Assembly: GCA_937892735.1 (NCBI GenBank)
Contig: CALBGL010000062.1
Span: 1 to 11,114 of the forward strand
From: an uncultured Clostridia bacterium
GTDB lineage: Bacteria > Bacillota > Clostridia > Lachnospirales > Bianqueaceae
DNA: 11,114 nucleotides
Direction: 5' to 3'
A program made the position numbers and the translations under genes. Below are positions 1 to 6,615 of the stretch, in pieces (position 1 is the first letter of the stretch; each line of letters opens with the position of its first letter). The notes under the pieces were generated by a model that saw only the letters and a program-made list of their open reading frames with translations, was not told the origin of the DNA and did no database searches.

Positions 1-1083
1 ACCCTGTACAAAGGTTTCCGTGCCGTGTCCACCCGCCTTATGGCAGCGAATCCTGCGGTCCGCTACCGTAAGCCCGCCGTTACATTGAAAGGTTTCGTCC
101 AGACTGACGACTTTCTCCGAAAGGGCGGCCGCGGAAGTAATGATTTTAAACGTGGAGCCCGGCTCATACGTATCATTGATACAAAAATTTCTCCACATCT
201 GGTTCAGGGCCTCGACCTGACTCTCTGAATCCATGCTGTCCCACTGCGCGGCTAATGTCTCATCATTGATCGTGAAAGGATCGTTCAAATCAAAATCCGG
301 CTTGATGGCCATCGCGTAGATCTCGCCATTCTGTGGATTCATAACGATGATGGCACCACGCTTCGCGTTTTTCTGCTCGATAGTGCGGTCCAGAAGCTGT
401 TCCGCATATTGCTGAATCACCACATCCAAACTCGTCTGCAGGATATTGCCATCCGTTGCTTCCTTTCGTAATTCCTCACTGCCGCTTAAGCGAATTCCCT
501 TGGCATCCGTCAGCGTGAGCAGGCTTCCGTTGATGCCCTGCAGATACTCATTATATGTGACCTCCAGCCCGATAATCCCCTGGCTGTCACTGCCTGCAAA
601 ACCGATCGTCTGAGACGCCAGGCTTCCAAACGGATAATATCGTTTGAAATTCTCGTCGATCTGAATGCCGGCGAGTCCCGCCTTTCGTATGCGCTCCGCG
701 ACTTCCGGCGCCACCCGAGTCTTGATTGTCTGCAGCGCCACCTTCTTCTCCACCAACGCCAGAACCTCTTCATATTCCATGGAGAGCTCCTGTGATAGAA
801 GGCGCGCGACGGCTTCCTCGTCTTCTACCTGGTTATGAATCACGCTGATGGAACACACCGAGGCGCTCGTTGCCAATACGGTTCCGTTTCGATCCAGAAT
901 ATCTCCGCGTTTTGCATACAGCGTGCGTTCCCGATAGTGCAGATCATCGGCCAACCCTGTCAGATAGTCTCCGCGAAATAATTGAATATACCCGACTCGA
1001 AAGATCAAAATTAGAATCAGCGTCACACATCCGATCTGAAGAACCGTCAGCCGCAGTCGATATTTCCCAGAAATTCTCGCCAA
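1..1083 (-). CDS. spoVD: SpoVD/FtsI-type class B penicillin-binding protein (3' end outside window)
   Basis: Monofunctional transpeptidase that cross-links peptidoglycan; in endospore formers the second PBP of the dcw cluster is typically the spore-cortex enzyme SpoVD. The reading frame stays open for 361 codons and runs off the window. Visible are a basic N-terminus, one membrane anchor at about residues 11-33, the PBP dimerisation motif RGDILDRNG (59-67), and the transpeptidase start with the SxxK nucleophile motif STFK (Ser310, Lys313) in YEPGSTFK. The SxN and KTG motifs and any PASTA domain would lie beyond the edge. The start is a TTG at 1081-1083, chosen because AAGGAGGG lies 7 bases upstream and the protein then begins MARISGKYRL just before the anchor. 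It follows the first PBP by 54 bp in the same operon. Gene order favours SpoVD over a second FtsI, but sporulation use is inferred. Confidence 0.88.
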   Translation of the reverse strand, partial: MARISGKYRLRLTVLQIGCVTLILILIFRVGYIQLFRGDYLTGLADDLHYRERTLYAKRGDILDRNGTVLATSASVCSISVIHNQVEDEEAVARLLSQELSMEYEEVLALVEKKVALQTIKTRVAPEVAERIRKAGLAGIQIDENFKRYYPFGSLASQTIGFAGSDSQGIIGLEVTYNEYLQGINGSLLTLTDAKGIRLSGSEELRKEATDGNILQTSLDVVIQQYAEQLLDRTIEQKNAKRGAIIVMNPQNGEIYAMAIKPDFDLNDPFTINDETLAAQWDSMDSESQVEALNQMWRNFCINDTYEPGSTFKIITSAAALSEKVVSLDETFQCNGGLTVADRRIRCHKAGGHGTETFVQG

Positions 1084-1110
1084 TACAAGGCCCTCCTTAT
1101 AGGAGAATCC
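1084..1110 (-). promoter_or_regulatory. Ribosome binding site of the second PBP, in a small hairpin
   Basis: On the minus strand AAGGAGGG precedes the TTG start. The AGGAG core is complementary to CTCCT just upstream (CTCCT-ATA-AGGAG), so it could form a 5-bp stem with a 3-nt loop that partly hides the ribosome site. The stem is short, so the effect on translation is uncertain; the ribosome site itself is clear. Confidence 0.5.
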
Positions 1111-1137
1111 TTATATTATATGGATCGTCCGGCTTTC

Positions 1138-2901
1138 TTATGATTGCGGATAGATATTGAGGTACGGCAACACCTGGCTGAGAACCTCCGCGGCCACGCT
1201 CTGCGCCGGTGAACTGACGCCGCTCTTCGCCTCATCCAGGATGATCAGAATACCTACTTCCGGGTCATCAATCGGCGCGAATCCTGTGAAAGATACGATA
1301 TATTTTCCCTCGCTATAATCCCCTTTCTCCGCCGTACCCGTCTTACCGCCAATCCGATATCCTTCCAGATTGACGCCGGTTCCGGTTCCGGTTTCTACCA
1401 CTGCCTCCATACCGCTGCGGATGATGGCCGAAGTTTCGGCGGATATCACTTGCCGGATTGTCTCGGTATTCGTCTCGGAAATGACATTTCCATCCGCGTC
1501 CAGGATCTGCTTCACCAGATGCGGACGAACTAAATTCCCGTCATTGACCACAGCCGATTCTGCCGTCAGAAGCTGTATCGGCGTCAGATTGAATCCCTGA
1601 CCGAAGGATACGGTGGCAAGTTCCACCGGTCCCAGTAAATCCAGATCATACACCAGAGAGGCCGCGGATTCTTCGTAGGGCAGATCAATACCGGTCAATT
1701 GACCGATGCCAAATGTCTGCTGGTATTTATAATACGTTTCTGCCGGGGTTCGTTCACTCACCTGAATCATGCCTACATTACAGGAATTCTGGATGATTTC
1801 CCGGATACTCTGTATCCCGTGCGCCACACTGAACGCGCACTGGAACGTCTGGTCATAATACATATAAAACGAATTGCAGGTGAAGCTGTCATTCTCCCGG
1901 ATAGAACCGCTATCCAGTGCTGCTGCCGCAAAAATGGGCTTAAAGGTGGAACCCGGCTCGTAAGTTCCACTTACGGCAAAATTACTCCAAATCCCGGATA
2001 AAAAGGTATCTTCCTGCTTCATCGCCGTTGTATGTTTGCTACTCAATCCGATCACTTCTTCTACATTATTCAGATTGAAGGTTGGATAATTGGCCATGGC
2101 GTATACTTCCCCCGTTTTGGGATTCATGATGATTCCGCAGACTCGCAGGCACTCTTCTTCTTCCATGACTTTTGCTAACGCCTGTTCCAGATAATATTGT
2201 ACCGTCTGATCCAGTGTCAATACAAGGGAATTTCCGTCCTGCGCGTCAACCACTTCTTCCAGATACTGACCATCTTCCGTACGAGTCCTCATGACTCTGC
2301 CATCCAAACCGGACAACTCCTCATCATACTCCATTTCCAAGCCATATACATTGTTAAATCCAATCACATGTGCAGCCAATTCATTATTAGGATAGTTTCT
2401 GCTCTGTATCGCCTCAAACCAAACCCCCACAATACTTCCTGAATCAATCTTTTCTTCCAGAACAGACTTGACCGACTCAGAGATCTGCCTTCCCTGAGAA
2501 AAACGCTCATATTGGCTGTCCGCATACTCCGCGCCCAAATATTTCTCCAAGACCGAAGTATCTGTTATTCCCAGCACACTGGAAAGCTGCTGAATCGTAG
2601 ACTGCTGATCCACCAAATCCGCGCTTTGCAGTGCCTTAGGATCGATAATCACGTCGTAGACCTGCTGTGTCTCTGCCAAGACATTATGATTTCGATCATA
2701 GATCGCACCGCGCAGCGCTGCAATTGTCGCATCCTGTGTAGAACCCTGCTGCGCCTGTACTGCTTGCGTATATTCCTCTCCATGCGCAACCTGAATATAT
2801 ATGATTCTGCCGAATAATCCGGCAAAAATCAATAAGATCGCGCTCACCATCAAGAAGAGTCGAACTTTATTCAGTCCACCGTTTTGTTTTTGTTTCGCCA
2901 T
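1138..2901 (-). CDS. pbpB: FtsI/PbpB-type class B penicillin-binding protein (division transpeptidase)
   Basis: Septal peptidoglycan transpeptidase acting at the outer face of the membrane with the FtsL/DivIC/FtsW complex. From the ATG at 2899-2901 it is 587 residues: a short basic tail (MAKQKQNGG), one membrane anchor at about 14-36, the dimerisation motif RGAIYDRN (64-71), and a complete transpeptidase domain with STFK (Ser318), SCN (373-375) and KTGTA (520-524). It ends soon after the catalytic domain, with no PASTA repeats. I chose ATG because it gives a normal short cytoplasmic tail and has AAAGGAAAGG upstream. A TTG at 2971-2973 overlaps the ftsL stop, has GGAGG six bases upstream, and would add 24 residues; it is a real alternative. 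Third gene after mraZ; position and motifs agree with PbpB/FtsI. Confidence 0.93.
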   Translation of the reverse strand: MAKQKQNGGLNKVRLFLMVSAILLIFAGLFGRIIYIQVAHGEEYTQAVQAQQGSTQDATIAALRGAIYDRNHNVLAETQQVYDVIIDPKALQSADLVDQQSTIQQLSSVLGITDTSVLEKYLGAEYADSQYERFSQGRQISESVKSVLEEKIDSGSIVGVWFEAIQSRNYPNNELAAHVIGFNNVYGLEMEYDEELSGLDGRVMRTRTEDGQYLEEVVDAQDGNSLVLTLDQTVQYYLEQALAKVMEEEECLRVCGIIMNPKTGEVYAMANYPTFNLNNVEEVIGLSSKHTTAMKQEDTFLSGIWSNFAVSGTYEPGSTFKPIFAAAALDSGSIRENDSFTCNSFYMYYDQTFQCAFSVAHGIQSIREIIQNSCNVGMIQVSERTPAETYYKYQQTFGIGQLTGIDLPYEESAASLVYDLDLLGPVELATVSFGQGFNLTPIQLLTAESAVVNDGNLVRPHLVKQILDADGNVISETNTETIRQVISAETSAIIRSGMEAVVETGTGTGVNLEGYRIGGKTGTAEKGDYSEGKYIVSFTGFAPIDDPEVGILIILDEAKSGVSSPAQSVAAEVLSQVLPYLNIYPQS

Positions 2902-2929
2902 CTTTCCCTTTCCTTTCGGAAAATTGATC

Positions 2930-2961
2930 GGCCTGGAAAGAGGTTCCCCACTCTCCAGGCC
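2930..2961 (-). promoter_or_regulatory. Stable hairpin at the ftsL-PBP junction
   Basis: Arms at 2930-2940 and 2951-2961 (minus strand GGCCTGGAGAG and CTTTCCAGGCC) pair over 11 bp with one G-U, closing a 10-nt loop. It lies 8 bases past the ftsL stop and 28 bases before the ATG of the next gene. No T-run follows, so it is not a normal terminator. It could guide mRNA processing, stabilise the message, or set the balance between the TTG start upstream and the ATG start downstream. The structure is seen; the role is inferred. Confidence 0.55.
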
Positions 2962-2969
2962 GCGAACGA

Positions 2970-3527
2970 TCAATCATTTCCTCCAAATAGATGAAAATTC
3001 ACCTGTGTTGCTTTCCTCTGTGTTTCCTGCGTTTCCTGTACGGTATAATCCGTCTCCAAGGGGCCCATTTCTGTGATATCGTCTCCCGATGCTTCTTTCA
3101 TCCCCAGATGTCCTACCGCATAGGAATATAAATCCGACAGACCCATATCCGCAGTTCCCTCGTTTTCAAGAACTGCCGTATTCTGCTCCTCCTCAGTTAA
3201 ACGCGCCTGCATATTATACAGTTCCTGCCGCGCGGTATACAACTCGCTATAGGACATAGCCACGCGTAACAGCCCGCCAGCGATTACCAATACGCCTCCC
3301 AAGATCAATACCCTCTTCCATAAAGGTACCTGTCTTGTCTTTACCTTCTGTTTCTTGACCGGTTTCTTTTTCGGAGCCTCTTCGAACTTTTCCTCCTCCC
3401 AAGGCTCCTCTTCCAGTTCCTGCGCCAGATTCCCGGAAATATAGGCTCTGGCAGAAATCGGCCTATGCTCTTTTTCTTCCTCCTGAAAATAGTCAAACAA
3501 CTCGTCTCTTGCTTCCTGTGCCATCAT
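2970..3527 (-). CDS. ftsL: FtsL-like cell division protein
   Basis: Small bitopic membrane protein of the divisome that joins the DivIC/FtsB-type partner and activates the septal PBP. About 185 residues: a long, highly charged cytoplasmic region (acidic EEEP/EEEKFEEA followed by a Lys-rich patch), one membrane segment at about 73-91 (VLILGGVLVIAGGLLRVAM), then a short extracellular helix with coiled-coil-like spacing (ELYTARQELYNMQARL) and the LGM motif typical of FtsL/DivIC ends. FtsL diverges fast, so the name rests on topology and on position between rsmH and the PBP. Tandem ATGs at 3525-3527 and 3522-3524 follow AGGAAGCAGGGG; either may be used. An upstream in-frame GTG at 3572 lacks a ribosome site. 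Its stop overlaps a possible TTG start of the next gene by two bases. Confidence 0.82.
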   Translation of the reverse strand: MMAQEARDELFDYFQEEEKEHRPISARAYISGNLAQELEEEPWEEEKFEEAPKKKPVKKQKVKTRQVPLWKRVLILGGVLVIAGGLLRVAMSYSELYTARQELYNMQARLTEEEQNTAVLENEGTADMGLSDLYSYAVGHLGMKEASGDDITEMGPLETDYTVQETQETQRKATQVNFHLFGGND

Positions 3528-3540
3528 AATCCCCTGCTTC

Positions 3541-4473
3541 CTATACCCGTTCCGCGATACGCAGTTTTGCACTGCGGGACCTCGGATTCTCCTTGACCTC
3601 TTCTACTCCCGGTAAAATCGGCTTTCGAGTGATAACTCGAAGAACCTGCTTTTTTCCACATACACAGACCGGGAAATCTTTGGGACATGTGCAGGGATTT
3701 TCCAAACTCCGGAATGTCTGCTTTACAATTCGGTCTTCCAGCGAATGAAATGTAAGAATACAGATGCGTCCTCCGGGAGACAGCCTCTCAGCCATCTCCC
3801 GAATCGCACCCTCCAAAATGCTAAGCTCCTGATTGACCTCTATCCGAAGCGCCTGAAATGTGCGCTTCGCCGGATGGGGTCCATCCTGGCGCGCTCCCTT
3901 CGGAACGGCCTCCTTGATGATCCGAACCAGATCCCCTGTCGTCCGGATAGGTTCTTTCTCTCTTTCCTGGACGATAAAGGATGCAATCCTGGCTGACCAT
4001 CGTTCCTCTCCAAAATCCTGGATAATTTTACGTAATTCCTCCTGGGAATACTGATTGACAATCTCTGCAGCAGTCCTAGGATTTCTTCTATCCATCCGCA
4101 TATCCAGCGGAGCATCCTGCATATAGGAGAATCCTCGTTCCCCATCGTCCAGCTGCTTTGATGAAACACCCAGATCCAGCAGTACCCCGTCTACTGTCTG
4201 GATCCCCAGCGTTTCCATGATCGCGGCAAAATTACTAAAATTATCCCGCACAATTGTCACGTTCGAAAACATTCCCAACTTCTCTTGTCCATTGGCCACA
4301 GCCGCTTCATCCTGATCGATTCCGATCAGCCTGCCGTCAGGTCCAAGCCTTTTCAAGACCTCTGCCGCATGTCCGGCGCCCCCCAGAGTCCCATCCACAT
4401 ATATACCATCAGGACGGATCTTCAGGCCTTCGATACATTCGTCCCTGAGAACTGAAATATGTCTAAATTCCAC
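3541..4473 (-). CDS. rsmH: 16S rRNA m4C1402 methyltransferase RsmH (MraW)
   Basis: Uses S-adenosylmethionine to N4-methylate C1402 in the ribosomal decoding centre. The 310-residue protein is full length. It has the N-terminal HISVL motif (5-9), the SAM-binding loop DGTLGGAGH (27-35), GIDQD (51-55), LLDLGVSSKQLD (98-109), RGFSY (113-117), PLDMRMD (122-128), the helical insert ending in FQALRIEVNQEL, the TFHSLEDR motif (241-248), a Cys-rich stretch (CTCPKDFPVCVCGKK) and the C-terminal NPRSRSAKLR signature. I place the start at GTG 4471-4473, because AAGGTGA sits five bases upstream and the protein then begins like other RsmH proteins; another GTG nine bases earlier lies inside that ribosome site. 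It is 34 bp after mraZ and 13 bp before ftsL, within the dcw operon. Confidence 0.96.
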   Translation of the reverse strand: MEFRHISVLRDECIEGLKIRPDGIYVDGTLGGAGHAAEVLKRLGPDGRLIGIDQDEAAVANGQEKLGMFSNVTIVRDNFSNFAAIMETLGIQTVDGVLLDLGVSSKQLDDGERGFSYMQDAPLDMRMDRRNPRTAAEIVNQYSQEELRKIIQDFGEERWSARIASFIVQEREKEPIRTTGDLVRIIKEAVPKGARQDGPHPAKRTFQALRIEVNQELSILEGAIREMAERLSPGGRICILTFHSLEDRIVKQTFRSLENPCTCPKDFPVCVCGKKQVLRVITRKPILPGVEEVKENPRSRSAKLRIAERV

Positions 4474-4507
4474 GTTTCTCACCTTCGTTATATTCTAAAT
4501 TTCGTTC

Positions 4508-4981
4508 TCAGAATCCAAGCGATCCTAATGTTTCGCTCCAAGACGCTCCATCGTCTTCCTCGCCAGAATTATAGCGCTTCCAGGCCTCGTAGTCCCAAAC
4601 CTCCACATGGTTGTCGGCCCCTACCAGCATCACGTTCTTCTCGATACCGGCATACTGCTTGAGCTCCGGATGAATCAATACACGCCCCTGTTTATCCAAT
4701 GTTGTAGATTGTGTGCTGGAAAAAAAACGGCGCTTGATCCGACGGATCTCTTTATTGGAATCGGAAACTCCTTTCAGCTTGTCCCGAAGCTCCATAAAAT
4801 CTTCTTCTGGCCACAGGTACAAACACGGCTCCTCTTCCCCGTCCGGATCCCATAGATTGGTAGTAATATAAAAAGACGGATTCAGCAGTGTGTCCCGTCC
4901 TACGAGCTCTTGACGATACTCCATAGGAATAATCAGACGACCCTTATCATCAATCGAATGATTAAACTTATTACAGAACAC
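4508..4981 (-). CDS. mraZ: MraZ transcriptional regulator of the dcw operon
   Basis: DNA-binding protein of the double SpoVT-AbrB type that forms rings and represses its own dcw promoter in bacteria studied. The 157-residue protein carries two copies of the fold: residues about 5-60 with IDDKGRLIIP and about 92-137 with LDKQGRVLIHPEL, both with the DKGR-like DNA-contact motif. It is slightly longer than the usual ~143 residues because of an acidic tail (GEEDDGASWSETLGSLGF). The start is GTG at 4979-4981, preceded by AAGGTGGTGAGG. First gene of the operon, directly behind the promoter and TGGAG boxes at 5008-5063, which are its likely binding sites. Confidence 0.95.
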   Translation of the reverse strand: MFCNKFNHSIDDKGRLIIPMEYRQELVGRDTLLNPSFYITTNLWDPDGEEEPCLYLWPEEDFMELRDKLKGVSDSNKEIRRIKRRFFSSTQSTTLDKQGRVLIHPELKQYAGIEKNVMLVGADNHVEVWDYEAWKRYNSGEEDDGASWSETLGSLGF

Positions 4982-5007
4982 CTCGCCTCACCACCTTTCC
5001 TTATGGA

Positions 5008-5063
5008 CTCCATTTGCCTCCATTTGTCTACTTTTCAGATGCAATTGACTCCACTTGACTCCA
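5008..5063 (-). promoter_or_regulatory. MraZ operator: four TGGAG boxes in two 10-bp-spaced pairs
   Basis: On the minus strand TGGAG occurs at 5059-5063, 5049-5053, 5018-5022 and 5008-5012. Within each pair the spacing is exactly 10 bp, with extended forms ATGGAGTCA/GTGGAGTCA and ATGGAGGCA/ATGGAGTCC; the pairs are 31 bp apart, about three helical turns. MraZ is known to bind short TGGG-type or GTGG-type direct repeats with one-turn spacing upstream of mraZ in other bacteria. The first box abuts the -10 element, so binding should block transcription. Box sequence and spacing are seen; binding is inferred. Confidence 0.8.
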
Positions 5064-5090
5064 TTATAACATAAAATCCCCTCTTTGCAA
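5063..5090 (-). promoter_or_regulatory. Sigma-A promoter of the dcw operon
   Basis: TTGCAA at 5085-5090 and TATAAT at 5063-5068 are separated by 16 bp on the minus strand, predicting transcription from about 5056 and a leader of about 75 nt before mraZ. The -10 matches consensus fully and overlaps the first TGGAG box, fitting repression by MraZ. Confidence 0.75.
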
Positions 5091-5207
5091 GCCCCTTCGA
5101 AAACTTTTACATTTTTTTTCGGTTGGAAATATATGTGTTTTCGTAGAGTTCAGGAAACCACGCAAGGGACACTTCTTTTTGCAATATCCGTCCCCGTGTA
5201 TTCCCTC

Positions 5208-5236
5208 TTTACATTTCGTATATTTTGTGGTATCAT
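5208..5236 (+). promoter_or_regulatory. Sigma-A promoter of the orphan nuclease-like gene
   Basis: TTTACA at 5208-5213 and TATCAT at 5231-5236 are separated by 17 bp on the plus strand. Transcription would start near 5243, leaving a leader of only about 20 nt that is mostly the AAAGGAGG ribosome site at 5247-5254. It is divergent from the dcw promoter, about 120 bp away. Confidence 0.6.
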
Positions 5237-5249
5237 AAGGCATACGAAA
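5214..5249. promoter_or_regulatory. 8-bp inverted repeat centred on the -10 box (possible operator)
   Basis: TTTCGTAT (5214-5221) and ATACGAAA (5242-5249) are perfect inverted copies separated by 20 bp, flanking the -10 at 5231-5236. The predicted start of transcription is inside the right arm, so the pair cannot form an RNA hairpin in the main transcript and looks more like a DNA site for a dimeric regulator. No matching regulator gene is identifiable nearby. Confidence 0.4.
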
Positions 5250-5261
5250 GGAGGAGCTAAT

Positions 5262-6041
5262 ATGACCACACAACAACAAGACATTGTAAATATCGCCATT
5301 TCACTCTACCGCGCCACACGTGACCTCGCGGACATCCCCAAATTCTGCCTGTCCCGCAAGAAAAACAAGAAGACCAGCAAGGTCTACCTGTATATACAGT
5401 ATCCCGCCGCACAGGGTCGTAAACAGGTCAAAATCAAAGCCAACGAAGAAGCCCACTATCTCGATTTGTTCGACAAGAGACAGACACTGGAAGTCCAACT
5501 GCACGAACTCAAATCGCAATACAACGCCCTATCTTTCACAGATCGCAAGAACGTCCGCTTTCTTTTCGCCTGCTATCGCTGGGCAGATGCCGCCGATGTC
5601 GGCAAGGTAGAAAAGAATACCTACCTCGATGGTACCACCCGCGATTCCAAGAGTGAGCTCTGCCTCTCACTTCTTCTTGATATGCTGGGTGTGAAATACA
5701 AGTATAATTATCCGCTTTATGCGCAGAACCACTTCTACCTGGCAGACTTCTTTTTTCCTGACTCGCAAGATTTCCACGAGCACATGGGCATGCTCGATCA
5801 TGAACCATATGCACAGAACCAGAAACGCAAGCTGGAAGATTACAAAACACTAGGGATACAAGAGAAGAAAAATCTCCTCATCACAAAGGAGCATTTTGAA
5901 GCGGATCCACAAGGTCCCGAAAAGAAACATGCCTATATCGACCTACGCGAGATTATCTTGCAGCTCACCGCTTTCGGGAAGATTTCGCCACAAAAGACAT
6001 TTCAACTTCTTTTCCCTGATAAGCCGCTTCCCCATCTCTGA
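5262..6041 (+). CDS. Orphan protein with a putative PD-(D/E)XK-like nuclease domain
   Basis: I do not recognise a named family. The 259-residue protein has no signal peptide or membrane segment. Residues 1-60 include a helix and a very basic stretch (SRKKNKKTSKVYLYIQY...GRKQVKIKAN) that could contact nucleic acid; 61-95 look helical. The C-terminal half resembles a PD-(D/E)XK endonuclease core in order: Glu132 in a helix (DSKSELCLSLLLDMLG), a Y/P-rich strand (YKYNYPL), Asp162 in YLADFFFPD, FHEHMGM at 171-177 in place of the usual ExK, a Lys/Arg helix (QKRKLEDYKTLGI, 187-199) and the strand LLITKE. The ATG at 5262 follows AAAGGAGG with seven bases between and has its own promoter. It is the only plus-strand gene here, between the dcw operon and a hairpin-repeat array 52 bp downstream. 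The nuclease idea is from layout only. Confidence 0.75.
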   Translation: MTTQQQDIVNIAISLYRATRDLADIPKFCLSRKKNKKTSKVYLYIQYPAAQGRKQVKIKANEEAHYLDLFDKRQTLEVQLHELKSQYNALSFTDRKNVRFLFACYRWADAADVGKVEKNTYLDGTTRDSKSELCLSLLLDMLGVKYKYNYPLYAQNHFYLADFFFPDSQDFHEHMGMLDHEPYAQNQKRKLEDYKTLGIQEKKNLLITKEHFEADPQGPEKKHAYIDLREIILQLTAFGKISPQKTFQLLFPDKPLPHL

Positions 6042-6093
6042 AAATCGAAACGACAGTTCTCATGCAACACGAATACTTACTTGTTGGATATCT

Positions 6094-6537
6094 TATACGC
6101 CGCCGTCAGATCTCTGCCACTCAGATCGACGAGCGGCGTATAAAAATGCCGCGACACCTCCAAATTGTACGCCGCTCGATGATCTTTGCTACTCAGATCA
6201 TCGAGCGGCGTATAAAAATACTGCGACACCTCTGAGTTATACGCTGCCGCCAGATTTCTCGGCCGCACAGATCGCTCTGCAGCGTATAAAAATACCGCGA
6301 CACCTCCGAATTGTACGCCGCCGTCAGATCGCCCTGCCGTCCAAATCATCCAGCAGCGTATAAAAATGCCGCGACACCTCTGAGCTATACGCCGCCACTA
6401 AATTTCTGTCACACAGATCGCCCTGCAGCGTACAAAATAAGCCGCATCTCCTCTGAATTATACGTTACCGCTAAATTTCTACCGCACAGATCGCCCTGAG
6501 GCGTATAAAAATACCGCGACGCCGCCGTTAGAGCGGA
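6094..6537. repeat. Tandem array of six ~73-bp hairpin-forming units
   Basis: Units start at 6094, 6166, 6238, 6312, 6386 and 6459, with periods 72, 72, 74, 74 and 73 bp; a decayed arm may follow to about 6537. Each has a left arm like TATACGCCGC, a 29-31 bp middle often holding CAGATC, a right arm like GCGGCGTATA, and a linker like AAAATACCGCGACACCTCTGAAT. Unit 2 is the best hairpin: arms 6166-6184 and 6196-6214 pair over 19 bp with one mismatch or wobble and an 11-nt loop. Unit 3 has CTGC/GCAG where units 1-2 have CCGC/GCGG, so pairing is kept by paired changes; units 5-6 are decayed. The changing period breaks any reading frame, so the peptide-like ORFs on both strands are by-products. No T-run follows the stems, so they are not ordinary terminators. 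Function unknown. Confidence 0.9.
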
Positions 6538-6563
6538 CATTTTCTCGCATATGCCGCAGGAAT

Positions 6564-6600
6564 AAAAAAATACGCAACTACGAAGTCTCGTAATTACGTA
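6564..6600 (-). terminator. Intrinsic terminator of the nfo-maf operon
   Basis: On the minus strand TACGTAATTACGA and TCGTAGTTGCGTA (6588-6600 and 6571-6583) pair over 13 bp with two G-U wobbles around a GACT loop, followed by seven Ts (6564-6570). It begins 15 bases past the maf stop. The plus strand has only CTTTTA after the stem, so it may weakly stop transcription coming from the orphan gene as well. Confidence 0.88.
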
Positions 6601-6615
6601 CTTTTAGCAGTCTTT

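Noticed and set aside
3528..3572. GTG start at 3572 for ftsL, overlapping rsmH
   Set aside because: No ribosome site precedes it, while tandem ATGs at 3522-3527 follow a purine-rich site.
5045..5060. Plus-strand TTGACT repeats as -35 boxes for the orphan gene
   Set aside because: No -10 lies at a proper distance on the plus strand; they are the reverse complement of the MraZ boxes.
5085..5261. 59-residue N-terminal extension of the orphan gene starting at 5085
   Set aside because: It would begin upstream of the gene's own promoter and has no ribosome site; ATG 5262 has AAAGGAGG.
5896..6499. Open frames on both strands across the repeat array, with recurring YTPLDDL and DHRAAYK-like peptides
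   Set aside because: Both strands give similar peptides because the DNA is palindromic, the repeat period changes between 72, 73 and 74 bp so no frame is kept, and there are no ribosome sites.
6094..6537. CRISPR array
   Set aside because: Whole 73-bp units repeat, with no short constant repeat alternating with unique spacers, and no cas genes are present.
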